64,000 bases of DNA from Sphingomonas ginsenosidivorax (GTDB lineage Bacteria; Pseudomonadota; Alphaproteobacteria; Sphingomonadales; Sphingomonadaceae). Below, in pieces: positions 8,345 to 17,025 of this stretch. Position 1 is the stretch's first letter; the number at the start of each line of letters is the position of its first letter. The stretch is from NCBI RefSeq assembly GCF_007995065.1, contig NZ_VOQR01000001.1:623001-687000 (forward strand), written 5' to 3'. The translations under genes and the position numbers were made by a program. Below the pieces are notes generated by a model. That model saw only the letters and a list, made by a program, of their open reading frames with translations, made no database searches and was not told where the DNA came from.

Positions 8345-9754
8345 ATGACAAGGCTCTCTCCTCGCTGGCGATACGGCATCGCCGCCGTGCTGCTGTTCGT
8401 CCTGTCGCTCGCAGCGGCGTGGCCGGGAGTGGCGATGTACGACACCGTCGCGCAGTACCGGCAGGTGCTGTCGAGCCGGTACGACGACTGGCACCCCCCG
8501 GTCATGGCGCGGTTGTGGGCTATGTTCGCACCGATCGGACCGGGCGCGGCGCCGATGCTGGTGGTGCAGCTTGCGACCTATTGGGCAGGATTGGGGCTGA
8601 TCGCCGCGGCATTGGGCGAGGTGAGGGCGCGGCGCCGTGCGATCGCCCTCCTCTGCATCGGCGCCTTGCCGCCGTTTCTCGGCTGGCAGATCGTCGTGCT
8701 GAAGGATGCGCAGCTCGTGGGCGCGGTGCTGGCCGCGACCGGGCTGGTCGCGTGGTGGCGGTTGCGCGACCGGCGTATCCCGCCGGTCGCGATCGCGGCG
8801 ATCGTACTGCTGCTCGGCTATGCCCTGCTGGTGCGCGCGAACGCGGTGTTCCTGGTGGTGCCGCTTGCCGTGATGATGATCGCGGTCCGGCCCGTAATGC
8901 GGGTGGCCATCGGACTGGTCGCCGTTCTGGCGGTGCTGGTCGTCTCGCCTCTGATCAATCATCGGATGCTCGGCGCGGCGCCGAGCGGGGTCGAACGTAC
9001 GCAGGCGCTGTACGACCTCGCCGGCATCGCCGCGCGCGTGCCCGACAGGGCGCATATCGGGCTGACCGCAGCCGAAGCGCGGGCGGTGATCGCGCGGCAT
9101 TGCGCGACGCCGTTCTTCTGGGATCCGCTGGGCGACGACGCGCATTGCGGGGCGGTGATGGCGCGGCTGCGCGCAGAGCCGGTGGGGCGGCTCTACGCCA
9201 TGCTGGCCGACGCCGTGCTGCATCATCCGATCGCCTATGCGCGGCAGCGGCTGGCGCACTGGAATTCGACCGAGCGCTGGCTGGTGCCGGTACACTGGCC
9301 GAACGCGGCACCGCCGGCCGAGCCCGAGCCGAATACGCTGGCGCTCGGGCGCGTTGGCGCAGCCGTACGCGGATGGCAGGCGATGGCCGGGATGGTGGTC
9401 GAGACGCCGCTCGGCTGGCCGATTGCCTGGCTGGTCGTTGCAGCGACCGCACTGGCGGTGGCAGCGCGGCGAGTGCGCGCGCCGTCGCGTGACTTGGCGA
9501 CCGCGTTGCTCGTATCGGGGATCGCGCTGGAGGCGAGCTTCGCGGTGCTGAGCATCGCGTCGGACCTGCGCTACCATTTGTGGCCGATGGTCGCGACGGC
9601 GGTCGCGGTGACGCTGCTCGCGGATGGACAGGCGTGGCCGCGCGGGATCGTGCGCGCGGGCGTCGTCACGCTGGTCGTTGTGCTCGGCGGGGGGCTGGCG
9701 GCGCGGCTGACCTTGCCGCTGCCGCCTGCGACGTATCAGGGAATGCTGGGCTGA
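8345..9754 (+). CDS. Polytopic membrane protein, possible GT-C glycosyltransferase type
   Basis: This 469-residue integral membrane protein has about ten hydrophobic segments, for example YGIAAVLLFVLSLAAAWPGV, AIVLLLGYALLVRANAVFLV and AGVVTLVVVLGGGLAA. A periplasmic loop follows the first helix (MYDTVAQYRQVLSSRYDDWH), with acidic residues in the position where GT-C enzymes carry catalytic Asp/Glu. A large soluble loop of about 150 residues sits in the middle (GVERTQALYDLAGIAARV onward). No exact family is assigned. It is not coupled to neighbours; the ribosome binding site comes from the preceding repeat. Confidence 0.6.
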   Translation: MTRLSPRWRYGIAAVLLFVLSLAAAWPGVAMYDTVAQYRQVLSSRYDDWHPPVMARLWAMFAPIGPGAAPMLVVQLATYWAGLGLIAAALGEVRARRRAIALLCIGALPPFLGWQIVVLKDAQLVGAVLAATGLVAWWRLRDRRIPPVAIAAIVLLLGYALLVRANAVFLVVPLAVMMIAVRPVMRVAIGLVAVLAVLVVSPLINHRMLGAAPSGVERTQALYDLAGIAARVPDRAHIGLTAAEARAVIARHCATPFFWDPLGDDAHCGAVMARLRAEPVGRLYAMLADAVLHHPIAYARQRLAHWNSTERWLVPVHWPNAAPPAEPEPNTLALGRVGAAVRGWQAMAGMVVETPLGWPIAWLVVAATALAVAARRVRAPSRDLATALLVSGIALEASFAVLSIASDLRYHLWPMVATAVAVTLLADGQAWPRGIVRAGVVTLVVVLGGGLAARLTLPLPPATYQGMLG

Positions 9755-9762
9755 GCATCGCC

Positions 9763-9789
9763 GTCATCCCGGGACGAGCCCGGGATGAC
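9763..9789. terminator. Perfect 11-bp palindrome between convergent genes (family D core)
   Basis: GTCATCCCGGG, loop ACGAG, CCCGGGATGAC. It lies in the 61-bp gap between the membrane protein gene and the GGDEF-EAL gene, which converge, so it can act as a two-way terminator. The sequence is the short form of the dispersed family D repeat (compare 3335-3404). Confidence 0.6.
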
Positions 9790-9815
9790 GAAAGTGGGAA
9801 ATTACGGGACGAGCG

Positions 9816-12185
9816 TCACGCCGCCGCGAATTCGTCCCAGCGGCGTCCGGCGAGCGCGCGGGCTTCCTCGACCGGCAGGGGGCGGCCAAAATAATAGCCC
9901 TGGACCTTGGTGCAGCCGAACTCCTGGACCATCTGGTGCTCGGCCTCGGTCTCGACGCCTTCCGCGGTGGTGGCCATGCCCAGGCTGTTGGCGAGCGCCA
10001 CCACCGCGCGGATGATTGCGACCGCCTCGCGCACGCCCTTGGCGGCATCCTGGACGAAGCTGCGGTCGATCTTGATCGAGGAGAATCGGGTACGACTGAG
10101 ATAGCCGAGCGAGGAATAGCCGGTGCCGAAATCGTCGAGGCTGAGCCGCACGCCGAGATCGAGCACGCGCTCGAGCACCTTGGTCGCGCCCAGCCCCTCG
10201 TGCATGAACACGCTTTCGGTCACCTCGAGCTCGAGCCGCTCGGCCGACAGCCCGGTGCTCGCCAGCGAGCTCGTCACCGTGGTGACGAAATTGGGGTTCT
10301 GCAGCTGGTCGGGCGAGACGTTGACCGCGATGCGGATGTTCGACGGCCAGGTCGCCGCCTCTTCGCAGGCGGTGCGCAGCACCCACGCGCCGATCGGGGC
10401 GATCAGCCGCGCATCCTCGGCGAGGGGGATGAACTTGTCGGGCGAGACCGGGCCGAATTCGGGGCTGGTCCAGCGCAGCAGCGCCTCGAACCCGCGCAGA
10501 TGGCCCGATCCGGCGTCGACCACCGGCTGGTACATGAGGAACATCTCACCCTTCTCGACCGCGCTGCGCAGCGCCATCTCGAGCACGCGGCGTTCCTCGG
10601 CCTGGACGTGGAGTTCGGGTTCGTAGGTGCGGAACACGCCTCGTCCGGCGTCCTTGGCGCGGTAGAGCGCGAGGTCGGCGGACCGGATCAGCATCTCGGC
10701 GGTGCGCCCGTCGCGCGGACCGACCGCAAGGCCGATGCTGGCGCCGATGTAGAGCGTGTGCTGATCGATTTCGTAGGGGTGGGAGAGGGCGTCGATGATG
10801 CGTTGGGCGAGGCGTTCGACGGCGGCGGCGTCGGTCGCGTCGCGGATGACGACCGCGAATTCGTCGCCGCCGAGCCGTCCGCACAGCGAGATGTCGCCCG
10901 TCAGCTGCCCGAGCCGTTCGGACACGCGCCCGAGCAGCCGGTCGCCGATCGGATGGCCGAGCGTGTCGTTGACCGCCTTGAAGCGATCGAGATCGAGCAT
11001 CATGAAGGCGCAGCGCCCGCCCCATTTCTCCGCCTCGGCCATCGCACGGACCAGCGTCTCGTTGATCATCAGCCGGTTGGGCAGCCCGGTCAGCGTATCG
11101 AAGCGCGCCATGCGATTGATTTTGTCGGACGAGGCACGCTGTTCGGTGACGTCGGACCCGACGCCGCGGAACCCGCAGAACTTGCCCTGGTCGCTGAACC
11201 GCGGCGACGCCGAGATCTGCCACCAGCGTTCCTCGCCCTCGATCTGGACGGGAAGGCGCAGGTCGCGGAAGCTCTCGCGCGCCTTGAGCTTCTCGGCGAG
11301 CGCACGCAGGCCGGCGGAGAACTCGCCGGTCTCCCAGCCGGGCCCCGCCAGCACCTGCAAAAACGGCATGCCGTCGATGCTGATCGGGTCGAGCCCGCAG
11401 GCATAGGCGAAGCGCGGCGATGCCTTGACCACCCGGCGCGAGGCGTCGGTTTCCCATAGCCAGTCGGCGCGGGTCTCCTCGAACTCGCGCAACAACAGGC
11501 TGACGGTCTCGTCGCGCTCCTGCAGCGTGATCTCGGCGGCACGGATCACGACGAGCGAACGCGCGCGGTTGATGCACACCGCCATCAGCAGCATTGTGAA
11601 GATCGCGCTGCCGAGCGTCGCGCCATAAGTGTCGGCGACCGCCAGCTGCACGCAGATCGCGAGGCCCAGCCCGGCGAGGAACGCGAGCGTCGCGAGCACC
11701 AGCGGCGCCATGGCGACGCTGGCCGCGGTCATCAGGATGGTCAGGACGACACCCAGCCCCGCGGCGGTCCCCGGCGACGCCTGCGCGCAGAAGTAGAGCG
11801 GGACGACCGACCAGACCGCCGCCAGGCAAATGCCGTCGGACGCGGTGTTGCGGATCTCGTGCACCGTCGCATAGCCGTCGCCGCGGTGGCGCGTGGCGAG
11901 CCGGCGGAATGCGACCGTGGTGGCGACCGCGGTGACGACCGCGCCCCAGGACAGCAGCACCCACAATGGCGACGTCCTGGCCATCAGGACGACCGTGGCG
12001 GCGGCCGCGGCCAGGTTTACCGCCAGCAGGAACAGCGCGAGCTTGCGCCCCGCGGTCAGCTGGGTCGCCCGGATGCGGCCCCATTCGGCGGGATCGGCCC
12101 CTTCCGCGAATCCGACAAGGGTCCGAAAGCCGATGGCCGCGGGGGCGGGTCGCGGCGTCGACGGCGGGGAGGCTGGCATAGTCAC
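9816..12185 (-). CDS. Membrane-bound GGDEF-EAL protein (cyclic-di-GMP turnover)
   Basis: This 789-residue protein has six or seven predicted membrane segments in residues 45-205, a PAS-like sensor (about 235-350, WLWETDASRRVVKASPRFAY), a GGDEF domain with intact RLGGDEFA at residues 437-444 and an EAL domain beginning GFEALLRW (about residue 560) with the conserved DDFGTGYSSL and IKIDRSFV. Both catalytic signatures are complete, so both synthesis and hydrolysis of cyclic-di-GMP are possible; which dominates cannot be read from sequence. It is downstream of the TonB receptor on the same strand across a 93-bp gap and ends at a convergent terminator. Confidence 0.9.
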   Translation of the reverse strand: MTMPASPPSTPRPAPAAIGFRTLVGFAEGADPAEWGRIRATQLTAGRKLALFLLAVNLAAAAATVVLMARTSPLWVLLSWGAVVTAVATTVAFRRLATRHRGDGYATVHEIRNTASDGICLAAVWSVVPLYFCAQASPGTAAGLGVVLTILMTAASVAMAPLVLATLAFLAGLGLAICVQLAVADTYGATLGSAIFTMLLMAVCINRARSLVVIRAAEITLQERDETVSLLLREFEETRADWLWETDASRRVVKASPRFAYACGLDPISIDGMPFLQVLAGPGWETGEFSAGLRALAEKLKARESFRDLRLPVQIEGEERWWQISASPRFSDQGKFCGFRGVGSDVTEQRASSDKINRMARFDTLTGLPNRLMINETLVRAMAEAEKWGGRCAFMMLDLDRFKAVNDTLGHPIGDRLLGRVSERLGQLTGDISLCGRLGGDEFAVVIRDATDAAAVERLAQRIIDALSHPYEIDQHTLYIGASIGLAVGPRDGRTAEMLIRSADLALYRAKDAGRGVFRTYEPELHVQAEERRVLEMALRSAVEKGEMFLMYQPVVDAGSGHLRGFEALLRWTSPEFGPVSPDKFIPLAEDARLIAPIGAWVLRTACEEAATWPSNIRIAVNVSPDQLQNPNFVTTVTSSLASTGLSAERLELEVTESVFMHEGLGATKVLERVLDLGVRLSLDDFGTGYSSLGYLSRTRFSSIKIDRSFVQDAAKGVREAVAIIRAVVALANSLGMATTAEGVETEAEHQMVQEFGCTKVQGYYFGRPLPVEEARALAGRRWDEFAAA

Positions 12186-12278
12186 CCGCGCAATCTAGCC
12201 CGATCTGCTGGCCGCGATGTTGCCGAACAGGGTTACCGCGGCGTTAGGGATCGCACCCCCCCACGCCTGCCGTGGTCG

Positions 12279-15200
12279 TTATTTGCCGCCGAACTGGATG
12301 CGAACCCCGGTCATGATGCGGCGGCCACCATAGGTCAGGCGCATCAGCTTGGGCGTGCCGTCCGCGAAGGGTACGTACTTGCCGGTCGATGCAGTCTGCG
12401 CCTCGCGGGTCATGTTGCGGCCCTCGGCATAGATCTGGATGCCGCGGGTGATGTTGTACGAGATCTTGGCGTCGATGAACGTCGTGCTGTCGGTGAAGCG
12501 CGGCACGCCGGGGTTGTAGCCGGGGGCGACGAGGCGGACGTTGGTCCATTGCTCGCCGGGATAGTTGATGTCGCCGGTATTGCCGCCGCACGGCGTGATG
12601 CAGTTGAAGGTCGCGCTGCGGCGCTGGTGCGCGAGGCGGATGTTGAGCTTGCCGTCGTCATACCAGATCGACGTGTTCATGTAGTAGCGCGACTCGTTCG
12701 GCGGCGACATCACGTCGCCGGTTTCGGGGTCCTGCTGGCCCGAGGTTACTGCCGAGGCGAGAATCGACAGGTTGCTGTCGACCCCGGTGTGCCTGAAAAT
12801 CCAGGGAAGCTGCGTGAACGCGGTCTTGACCGCGAACTCCCAGATGTCGCGCTTGTAGCCCGGACCGTTGTCGTAGGTCGGGTAGTTGAATTCATAGTCG
12901 GCGATCGATTTGCCCGTGGCCGGGTCGACCTGTGTGCTGCCCGCGAACGGCGTCGCGATCTTCGACACCGCGATCGGATTGCCGATCTTCACGTCGAGCT
13001 TGCCATAGGCGACCGAGAACAGCGTATCCGCGTTGGGATACCATTCGAGGCTGGCATTGTAGCTCCACGCGGTGAACGGCTTGAGACCCGGATTGCCGAC
13101 GCGGCCGGTGCAGCCGAAGATGTCGTCGGCCGAGGTGTCGAGCAGTGTTCGCTCGTCGATGATGCAGGTGCCACCGGAGATCAGCCGGTCCATCGACGGC
13201 CGTGCCACCGTCTTGCCGCCATAGAGGCGGAACACCAGGCTTTCGTTGAAGCCCCAAAGGTTGAAGTTGGCGGACGGCAGCCAGTCCGAGGTCTTGGCGT
13301 TGAGCGTCACGTTCTGGCTGAAGCTCTGCGTGGTGATGCCGCCGGCGTTGTTCGGGTCGATGGGGTTGAAATTGGCGTTTGGACGGATCGAGGTGAGCGT
13401 CAGCAAGGCGGAGCCTTTGACGGTCGCGAACACGCCGCGGACGCCGGCATTGCCGTTGAACAGCAGGCCGAACGGCAGCTGCTGTTCGAAATCGGCCATC
13501 GCATAGACGTTCTTGATCTCTTCGCGGACGCGGGTGACGGGCTGGTCATAGACCTTGCCGTCGCTGCCCGTGCAGCTTTTGAGGCAGTCGAAGTTCATGA
13601 ACTGCGCCGCGCCGAGCTCCGAGAACAGCTGGTCGGTCCGGATGCCCTGCCACGCGTCGGGCAGGTTGCCGCGGTTGGGCAAGTCGCCGAAATACTGCGA
13701 ATCATTGGCTTCCAGCGTCCGTCCGAACAGCTCCACCAGCTGCTGCGGCGTCAGCGTGTCGACGCCCGAACGGACGTTCAGGGGATTGGTGCTGGGTACG
13801 AAGCCGTAGTTGCACGACAGGCCGTTCGCCGCGGACGATCCGGCGGTCGGCTGACAGGCGCGCAACGTGCCGCGGACGTTGACGGTCGGCACGGTGATGG
13901 CGGGGACATAGCCGGGCTGGCCGAACGTGCCCACTGCGCTCGCCACGGTGTAACCGCCGCCGCCCCAGCGATCGAGCTTGTTCTTGCGGTACATGCCGCC
14001 GAACTTCACGCGGTTGATGAACGGGATCAGGTCGTCGGTATTGTAGCTGATATCGAGCTTGGCGATCCGTTCGGACGATTCGCCGAGCGCGGGCGAGTAG
14101 GACACGCCGAACGACGGCGTCGTCAGCGGCAGCTGGCCGACGGTGTAGACCGGCGTCGCCGGGCCATTGGGACCTGCCGCGACCGCCGCCTGGCCGACGC
14201 AGGTGGGCGCGGTGCCGCCGCCGATGCACGCCGCCGGGTTCAGCTGGACGAAATTGGCGGGGTTTGTGTCGTCGTAGTTGGACGGCAGCGCGACGTCCCA
14301 CAGGCCGTTCGGCTGCAGGCTCAGATCCGCATTGCCATAGGCGTAGCTGCGCGCGGTGCGCTTGTCGTTGCGGCTCGAGCTGGCGATCGTGATGCCCGCC
14401 ATCGCGTCGATTTCCAGCCGCTCGCCGCGATACTCCGCGCCGGTCTGGGCATATTTGGTCTTGGTATCGATCGTGTTCTCGATCTGGTCGATGTTCACGG
14501 CGTTGTTGGTCAGCGTCATCGCGGTGACGTTGTGCTCGGCGTCGACCTTGATGCTGCCGGGCACGACGTTGAGGACGTTGCCGATCGTGGCGTTGTTGGC
14601 GACGTTGTTGAGCCCGTCGTAGAGATAATAACCGGCGGGCGCGTTGGGCGCGACGCTGCGGACGCGCGGGTAGCCGGTCGCGGTATCGACGAAGGTGCCG
14701 TTGAGGTTCTGGTTGAACAGGTTGACCGGATTGCGGCTGCGGTTCTGGTCGTGGACCTTGCGGTTGCCGATCGTGCCCTTGGCGAACAGCGTCAGTTCGT
14801 CGGTGGCGCGGAAATCGATCCGGCTGTCGATCGCGTAGCGCTGGTCGGTCTGCGTGTTCATGAAGTTGCGGATCAGCGACGGCGTCGCGTCGTTCCACTG
14901 GTTGAGGCAGCTCTGCTGTTCGAGGATCCGCTGCGATCGCTGCGCGGTGGAGCCGGTCGGATTGTTGGGGAACAGCGTCAGGCACTGCGCCTTGGTCTGG
15001 GCACCCGCGGACTTGGTGACGAGCGAGCGCGGCGTCTCGGTGCTGTTGGCGAACACCACGTCGGCGGCGTCGGTGCCGATCGTCGCGGGATTGTACGCGA
15101 ACGTCTTTTCGGGCGACTGGTCGAAGTCGAACAGGCGGGCGTAGCCGCGGTTGTTGCTCGTCGTGTTCTCGAACCCGTGGCCGTTGTTCTGCAGCTTCGA

Positions 15201-15920
15201 ATAGCTGCCGCTGGTGATGATGCCGAAGCGGTTGTCGAGGAACCGGGTGGCGGCGACGACATTGCCGTCGGGCGTCCAGTCGCGGCCGAGCGAATTCTGC
15301 CCGGCGCCCGCGCGTACCGAGAGGAACGGCTTGGCGAAGTCGAGCCCGGTGCGCGTCTTGATCTGCACGGTGCCGCCGAGCGACCCTTCGGTCATGTCCG
15401 CGGTCGAGCCCTTGACCACGTCGACGCTCTTCACGAGCTCGGCGGGCAGTTCGCGCAGATCGGCGCTGCGGCCGCCGCCGGGTCCGAGCGCAAGGCCCGT
15501 GGTGCTCTGCACGCCGATACCGTCGAGTTCGACGCGGGTCAGGTCGGGACCGTTGCCGCGCACCGCGACCGAATCGCCCTCGCCGAACTCGTTGCGGCCG
15601 AGCGCGACGCCGGGGATACGTGAAATGGCTTCGTTGACGTTGCGATCGGGGAAGGATCCGATGTCGTCGGCGACGATCGAATCGGTCGCGGTCTTGGCGG
15701 ACTTCTTGCGATTATTGGCGGATTGCTGGCTGGCGCGCGATCCGACCACGACGATGTCTTCGTTCGTCGCGCCGCTGCTGCCGACGTCCGACGTGCTGCT
15801 ACCCGGACGCCCCGGATTCGCTTGCCCCCAAGCGGTTCCGGGCGATCCCAGCGCGACGCCCAACATAGTCCAAGACACGGTCGCGGCCATACGCACGCGT
15901 ACATTCTTGCGAATGCTCAT
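12279..15920 (-). CDS. TonB-dependent receptor, unusually large
   Basis: This 1,213-residue outer membrane transporter has a signal peptide (AATVSWTMLGVALGSPGTAW), a plug domain starting near DIVVVGSRASQQSANNRKK with NEAISRIPGVALGRNEFGEG and VRGNGPDLTRVELDG, and a long beta-barrel ending in the typical YGGRRIMTGVRIQFGGK with a hydrophobic final strand. It belongs to the long TonB-receptor class seen in Caulobacter and sphingomonads, often used for plant-derived or oligosaccharide substrates. The ligand is unknown. A FadR-type GntR regulator gene lies immediately upstream on the same strand, suggesting induction by a carboxylic-acid metabolite of the imported compound. Confidence 0.92.
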   Translation of the reverse strand: MSIRKNVRVRMAATVSWTMLGVALGSPGTAWGQANPGRPGSSTSDVGSSGATNEDIVVVGSRASQQSANNRKKSAKTATDSIVADDIGSFPDRNVNEAISRIPGVALGRNEFGEGDSVAVRGNGPDLTRVELDGIGVQSTTGLALGPGGGRSADLRELPAELVKSVDVVKGSTADMTEGSLGGTVQIKTRTGLDFAKPFLSVRAGAGQNSLGRDWTPDGNVVAATRFLDNRFGIITSGSYSKLQNNGHGFENTTSNNRGYARLFDFDQSPEKTFAYNPATIGTDAADVVFANSTETPRSLVTKSAGAQTKAQCLTLFPNNPTGSTAQRSQRILEQQSCLNQWNDATPSLIRNFMNTQTDQRYAIDSRIDFRATDELTLFAKGTIGNRKVHDQNRSRNPVNLFNQNLNGTFVDTATGYPRVRSVAPNAPAGYYLYDGLNNVANNATIGNVLNVVPGSIKVDAEHNVTAMTLTNNAVNIDQIENTIDTKTKYAQTGAEYRGERLEIDAMAGITIASSSRNDKRTARSYAYGNADLSLQPNGLWDVALPSNYDDTNPANFVQLNPAACIGGGTAPTCVGQAAVAAGPNGPATPVYTVGQLPLTTPSFGVSYSPALGESSERIAKLDISYNTDDLIPFINRVKFGGMYRKNKLDRWGGGGYTVASAVGTFGQPGYVPAITVPTVNVRGTLRACQPTAGSSAANGLSCNYGFVPSTNPLNVRSGVDTLTPQQLVELFGRTLEANDSQYFGDLPNRGNLPDAWQGIRTDQLFSELGAAQFMNFDCLKSCTGSDGKVYDQPVTRVREEIKNVYAMADFEQQLPFGLLFNGNAGVRGVFATVKGSALLTLTSIRPNANFNPIDPNNAGGITTQSFSQNVTLNAKTSDWLPSANFNLWGFNESLVFRLYGGKTVARPSMDRLISGGTCIIDERTLLDTSADDIFGCTGRVGNPGLKPFTAWSYNASLEWYPNADTLFSVAYGKLDVKIGNPIAVSKIATPFAGSTQVDPATGKSIADYEFNYPTYDNGPGYKRDIWEFAVKTAFTQLPWIFRHTGVDSNLSILASAVTSGQQDPETGDVMSPPNESRYYMNTSIWYDDGKLNIRLAHQRRSATFNCITPCGGNTGDINYPGEQWTNVRLVAPGYNPGVPRFTDSTTFIDAKISYNITRGIQIYAEGRNMTREAQTASTGKYVPFADGTPKLMRLTYGGRRIMTGVRIQFGGK

Positions 15921-16030
15921 TATCCTCTCCCTTTACCGTCGTGCGGGGCACGCCGGTTCCCTGTTGTTGTCCGGCGTTGCTCGTTCGGCACGCCTGGAAA
16001 TCGCCTCCATTGCGAAGTGCGACGGTCGTT

Positions 16031-16058
16031 ACAGTATCACCACATTGTGTGACGGCAA
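16031..16058 (-). promoter_or_regulatory. Candidate promoter and operator of the TonB receptor gene
   Basis: On the minus strand TTGCCG (16058-16053) and TACTGT (16036-16031) lie 16 nt apart, a workable -35/-10 pair. The spacer is TCACACAATGTGGTGA, an imperfect palindrome (outer TCAC/GTGA arms). An operator filling the -35/-10 spacer is a classic repression site, and the neighbouring FCD/GntR regulator is the natural candidate. The -10 is a weak match to consensus. Confidence 0.35.
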
Positions 16059-16151
16059 GTAATAATATGATAAATTGCCGAATGGGAGTTCGGGTCGGGT
16101 TTCGTCGAGAGGAGAGGCGGTGTTCGGATGTTGCCGGTCCCTTGTTCCTTG

Positions 16152-16248
16152 CCCGCCAGGGGGCAGCGGAGCGGGTGGCAAGGGTAACCAGCGTTCCGGG
16201 TCCGCCCCCTCCGTCGCCTTTGGCGCCACCTCCCCCTGGCGGGGGAGG
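16152..16248. repeat. Dispersed palindrome, family B, degraded copy
   Basis: Outer arms CCCGCCAGGGGG (16152-16163) and CCCCCTGGCGGGGGAGG (16232-16248) match the other family B copies, and the inner GCCACCTCC block is present on the right side only. It lies between the regulator gene and the TonB receptor gene. Confidence 0.65.
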
Positions 16249-16280
16249 ATCGGAGAGCGGCCGGCGCAGCGGTGCGGTGG

Positions 16281-16994
16281 CTAGTCGACGGTGTCGATCA
16301 GGTCGAGGACGTCCTGGATCAGCGTCCGCATCGCCATGCGGGCGGCGTCGGGCTCGCCGCGGCTGATCGCGTCGCAGACCGCGGCGTGATCGCGGATGTT
16401 GGCGCTGCGGCCGGCGATGCCGTTGGTGAAGCGGATCGAGGTCTTGAGCGCGGTGCTGACCATCTCGCGCAGCTGGGCGTAGAACGGGTTGCCCGACGCC
16501 TGCAGGATCGCGACGTGGAACGCGATGTCCGCATCGAGCGGGTCGTCGCCGCCGGTCTCGGCGCGCTTCATCCGGTCGAGGCCGTCGCGGATCCGGTCGT
16601 GCTGGTGTGCCTGCGCATGGCGTGCGGCGAGCGCGGCGGCTTCGGGTTCGATCGCGAGCCGCAGCTCGGTGAAATGCCTGAGCAACTCGACCGAGAACGT
16701 CCGTTCGAGCAGCCAGCGCAGCACGTCGGTATCGAACAGGTTCCACGACGCGGAGGGCTGGACCACCGTGCCGACGCGCGCGCGGGCACTGAGCAACCCC
16801 TTGGCGGTCAGCATCTTGACCGCCTCGCGCGTCACCGAGCGGCTGACCCGGTGCTGTTCGGTCAGCTGCGCCTCGGTCGGGAACGCCGTGTCGTCATAGG
16901 CACCGGTGACGATCGCCCGACCGATGGAGTCGAGCATCGCGTGCGTCAGGTTGCGGCCGGGCCGGGGCGAGGACGGGTCGGGTGCGGCGGTCAT
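16281..16994 (-). CDS. FadR-type (FCD) GntR transcriptional regulator
   Basis: This 237-residue regulator has a winged helix-turn-helix (about residues 15-80; FPTEAQLTEQHRVSRSVTRE is the recognition region) and an all-helical FCD effector domain (about 95-225; ELRLAIEPEAAALAARHA, then DADIAFHVAILQASGNPFY with the metal-binding Asp/His positions, and RDHAAVCDAI). FCD regulators respond to carboxylic acids such as hexuronates or 2-keto acids. It lies upstream of the large TonB receptor on the same strand and after the fatty acyl-AMP ligase gene. The most likely target is the receptor promoter. Confidence 0.88.
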   Translation of the reverse strand: MTAAPDPSSPRPGRNLTHAMLDSIGRAIVTGAYDDTAFPTEAQLTEQHRVSRSVTREAVKMLTAKGLLSARARVGTVVQPSASWNLFDTDVLRWLLERTFSVELLRHFTELRLAIEPEAAALAARHAQAHQHDRIRDGLDRMKRAETGGDDPLDADIAFHVAILQASGNPFYAQLREMVSTALKTSIRFTNGIAGRSANIRDHAAVCDAISRGEPDAARMAMRTLIQDVLDLIDTVD

Positions 16995-17025
16995 GGACGC
17001 CTTTCCTCGCTGGACCGGGATGGCG

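Larger units (their letters stand above)
15921..16280. other. 360-bp gap upstream of the TonB receptor gene
   Basis: This gap holds a candidate promoter with an imperfect palindrome in its spacer (16031-16058), an AT-rich stretch (16061-16075) that stands out in this GC-rich DNA, and a degraded family B repeat (16152-16248). The receptor leader would be about 100 nt. I see no gene in it. Confidence 0.6.

Noticed and set aside
6551..9577. A 1,008-codon open frame on the minus strand
   Set aside because: It is the complement of lpdA and the membrane protein gene, which are supported by motifs; the translated product is His/Arg/Asp-rich without homology.
11859..15623. A 1,254-codon open frame on the plus strand
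   Set aside because: It runs antisense over the GGDEF-EAL and TonB receptor genes, has Arg/Val/Asp-rich composition typical of the complement of GC-rich codons, and shows no recognisable motif. The receptor on the other strand has clear family features.
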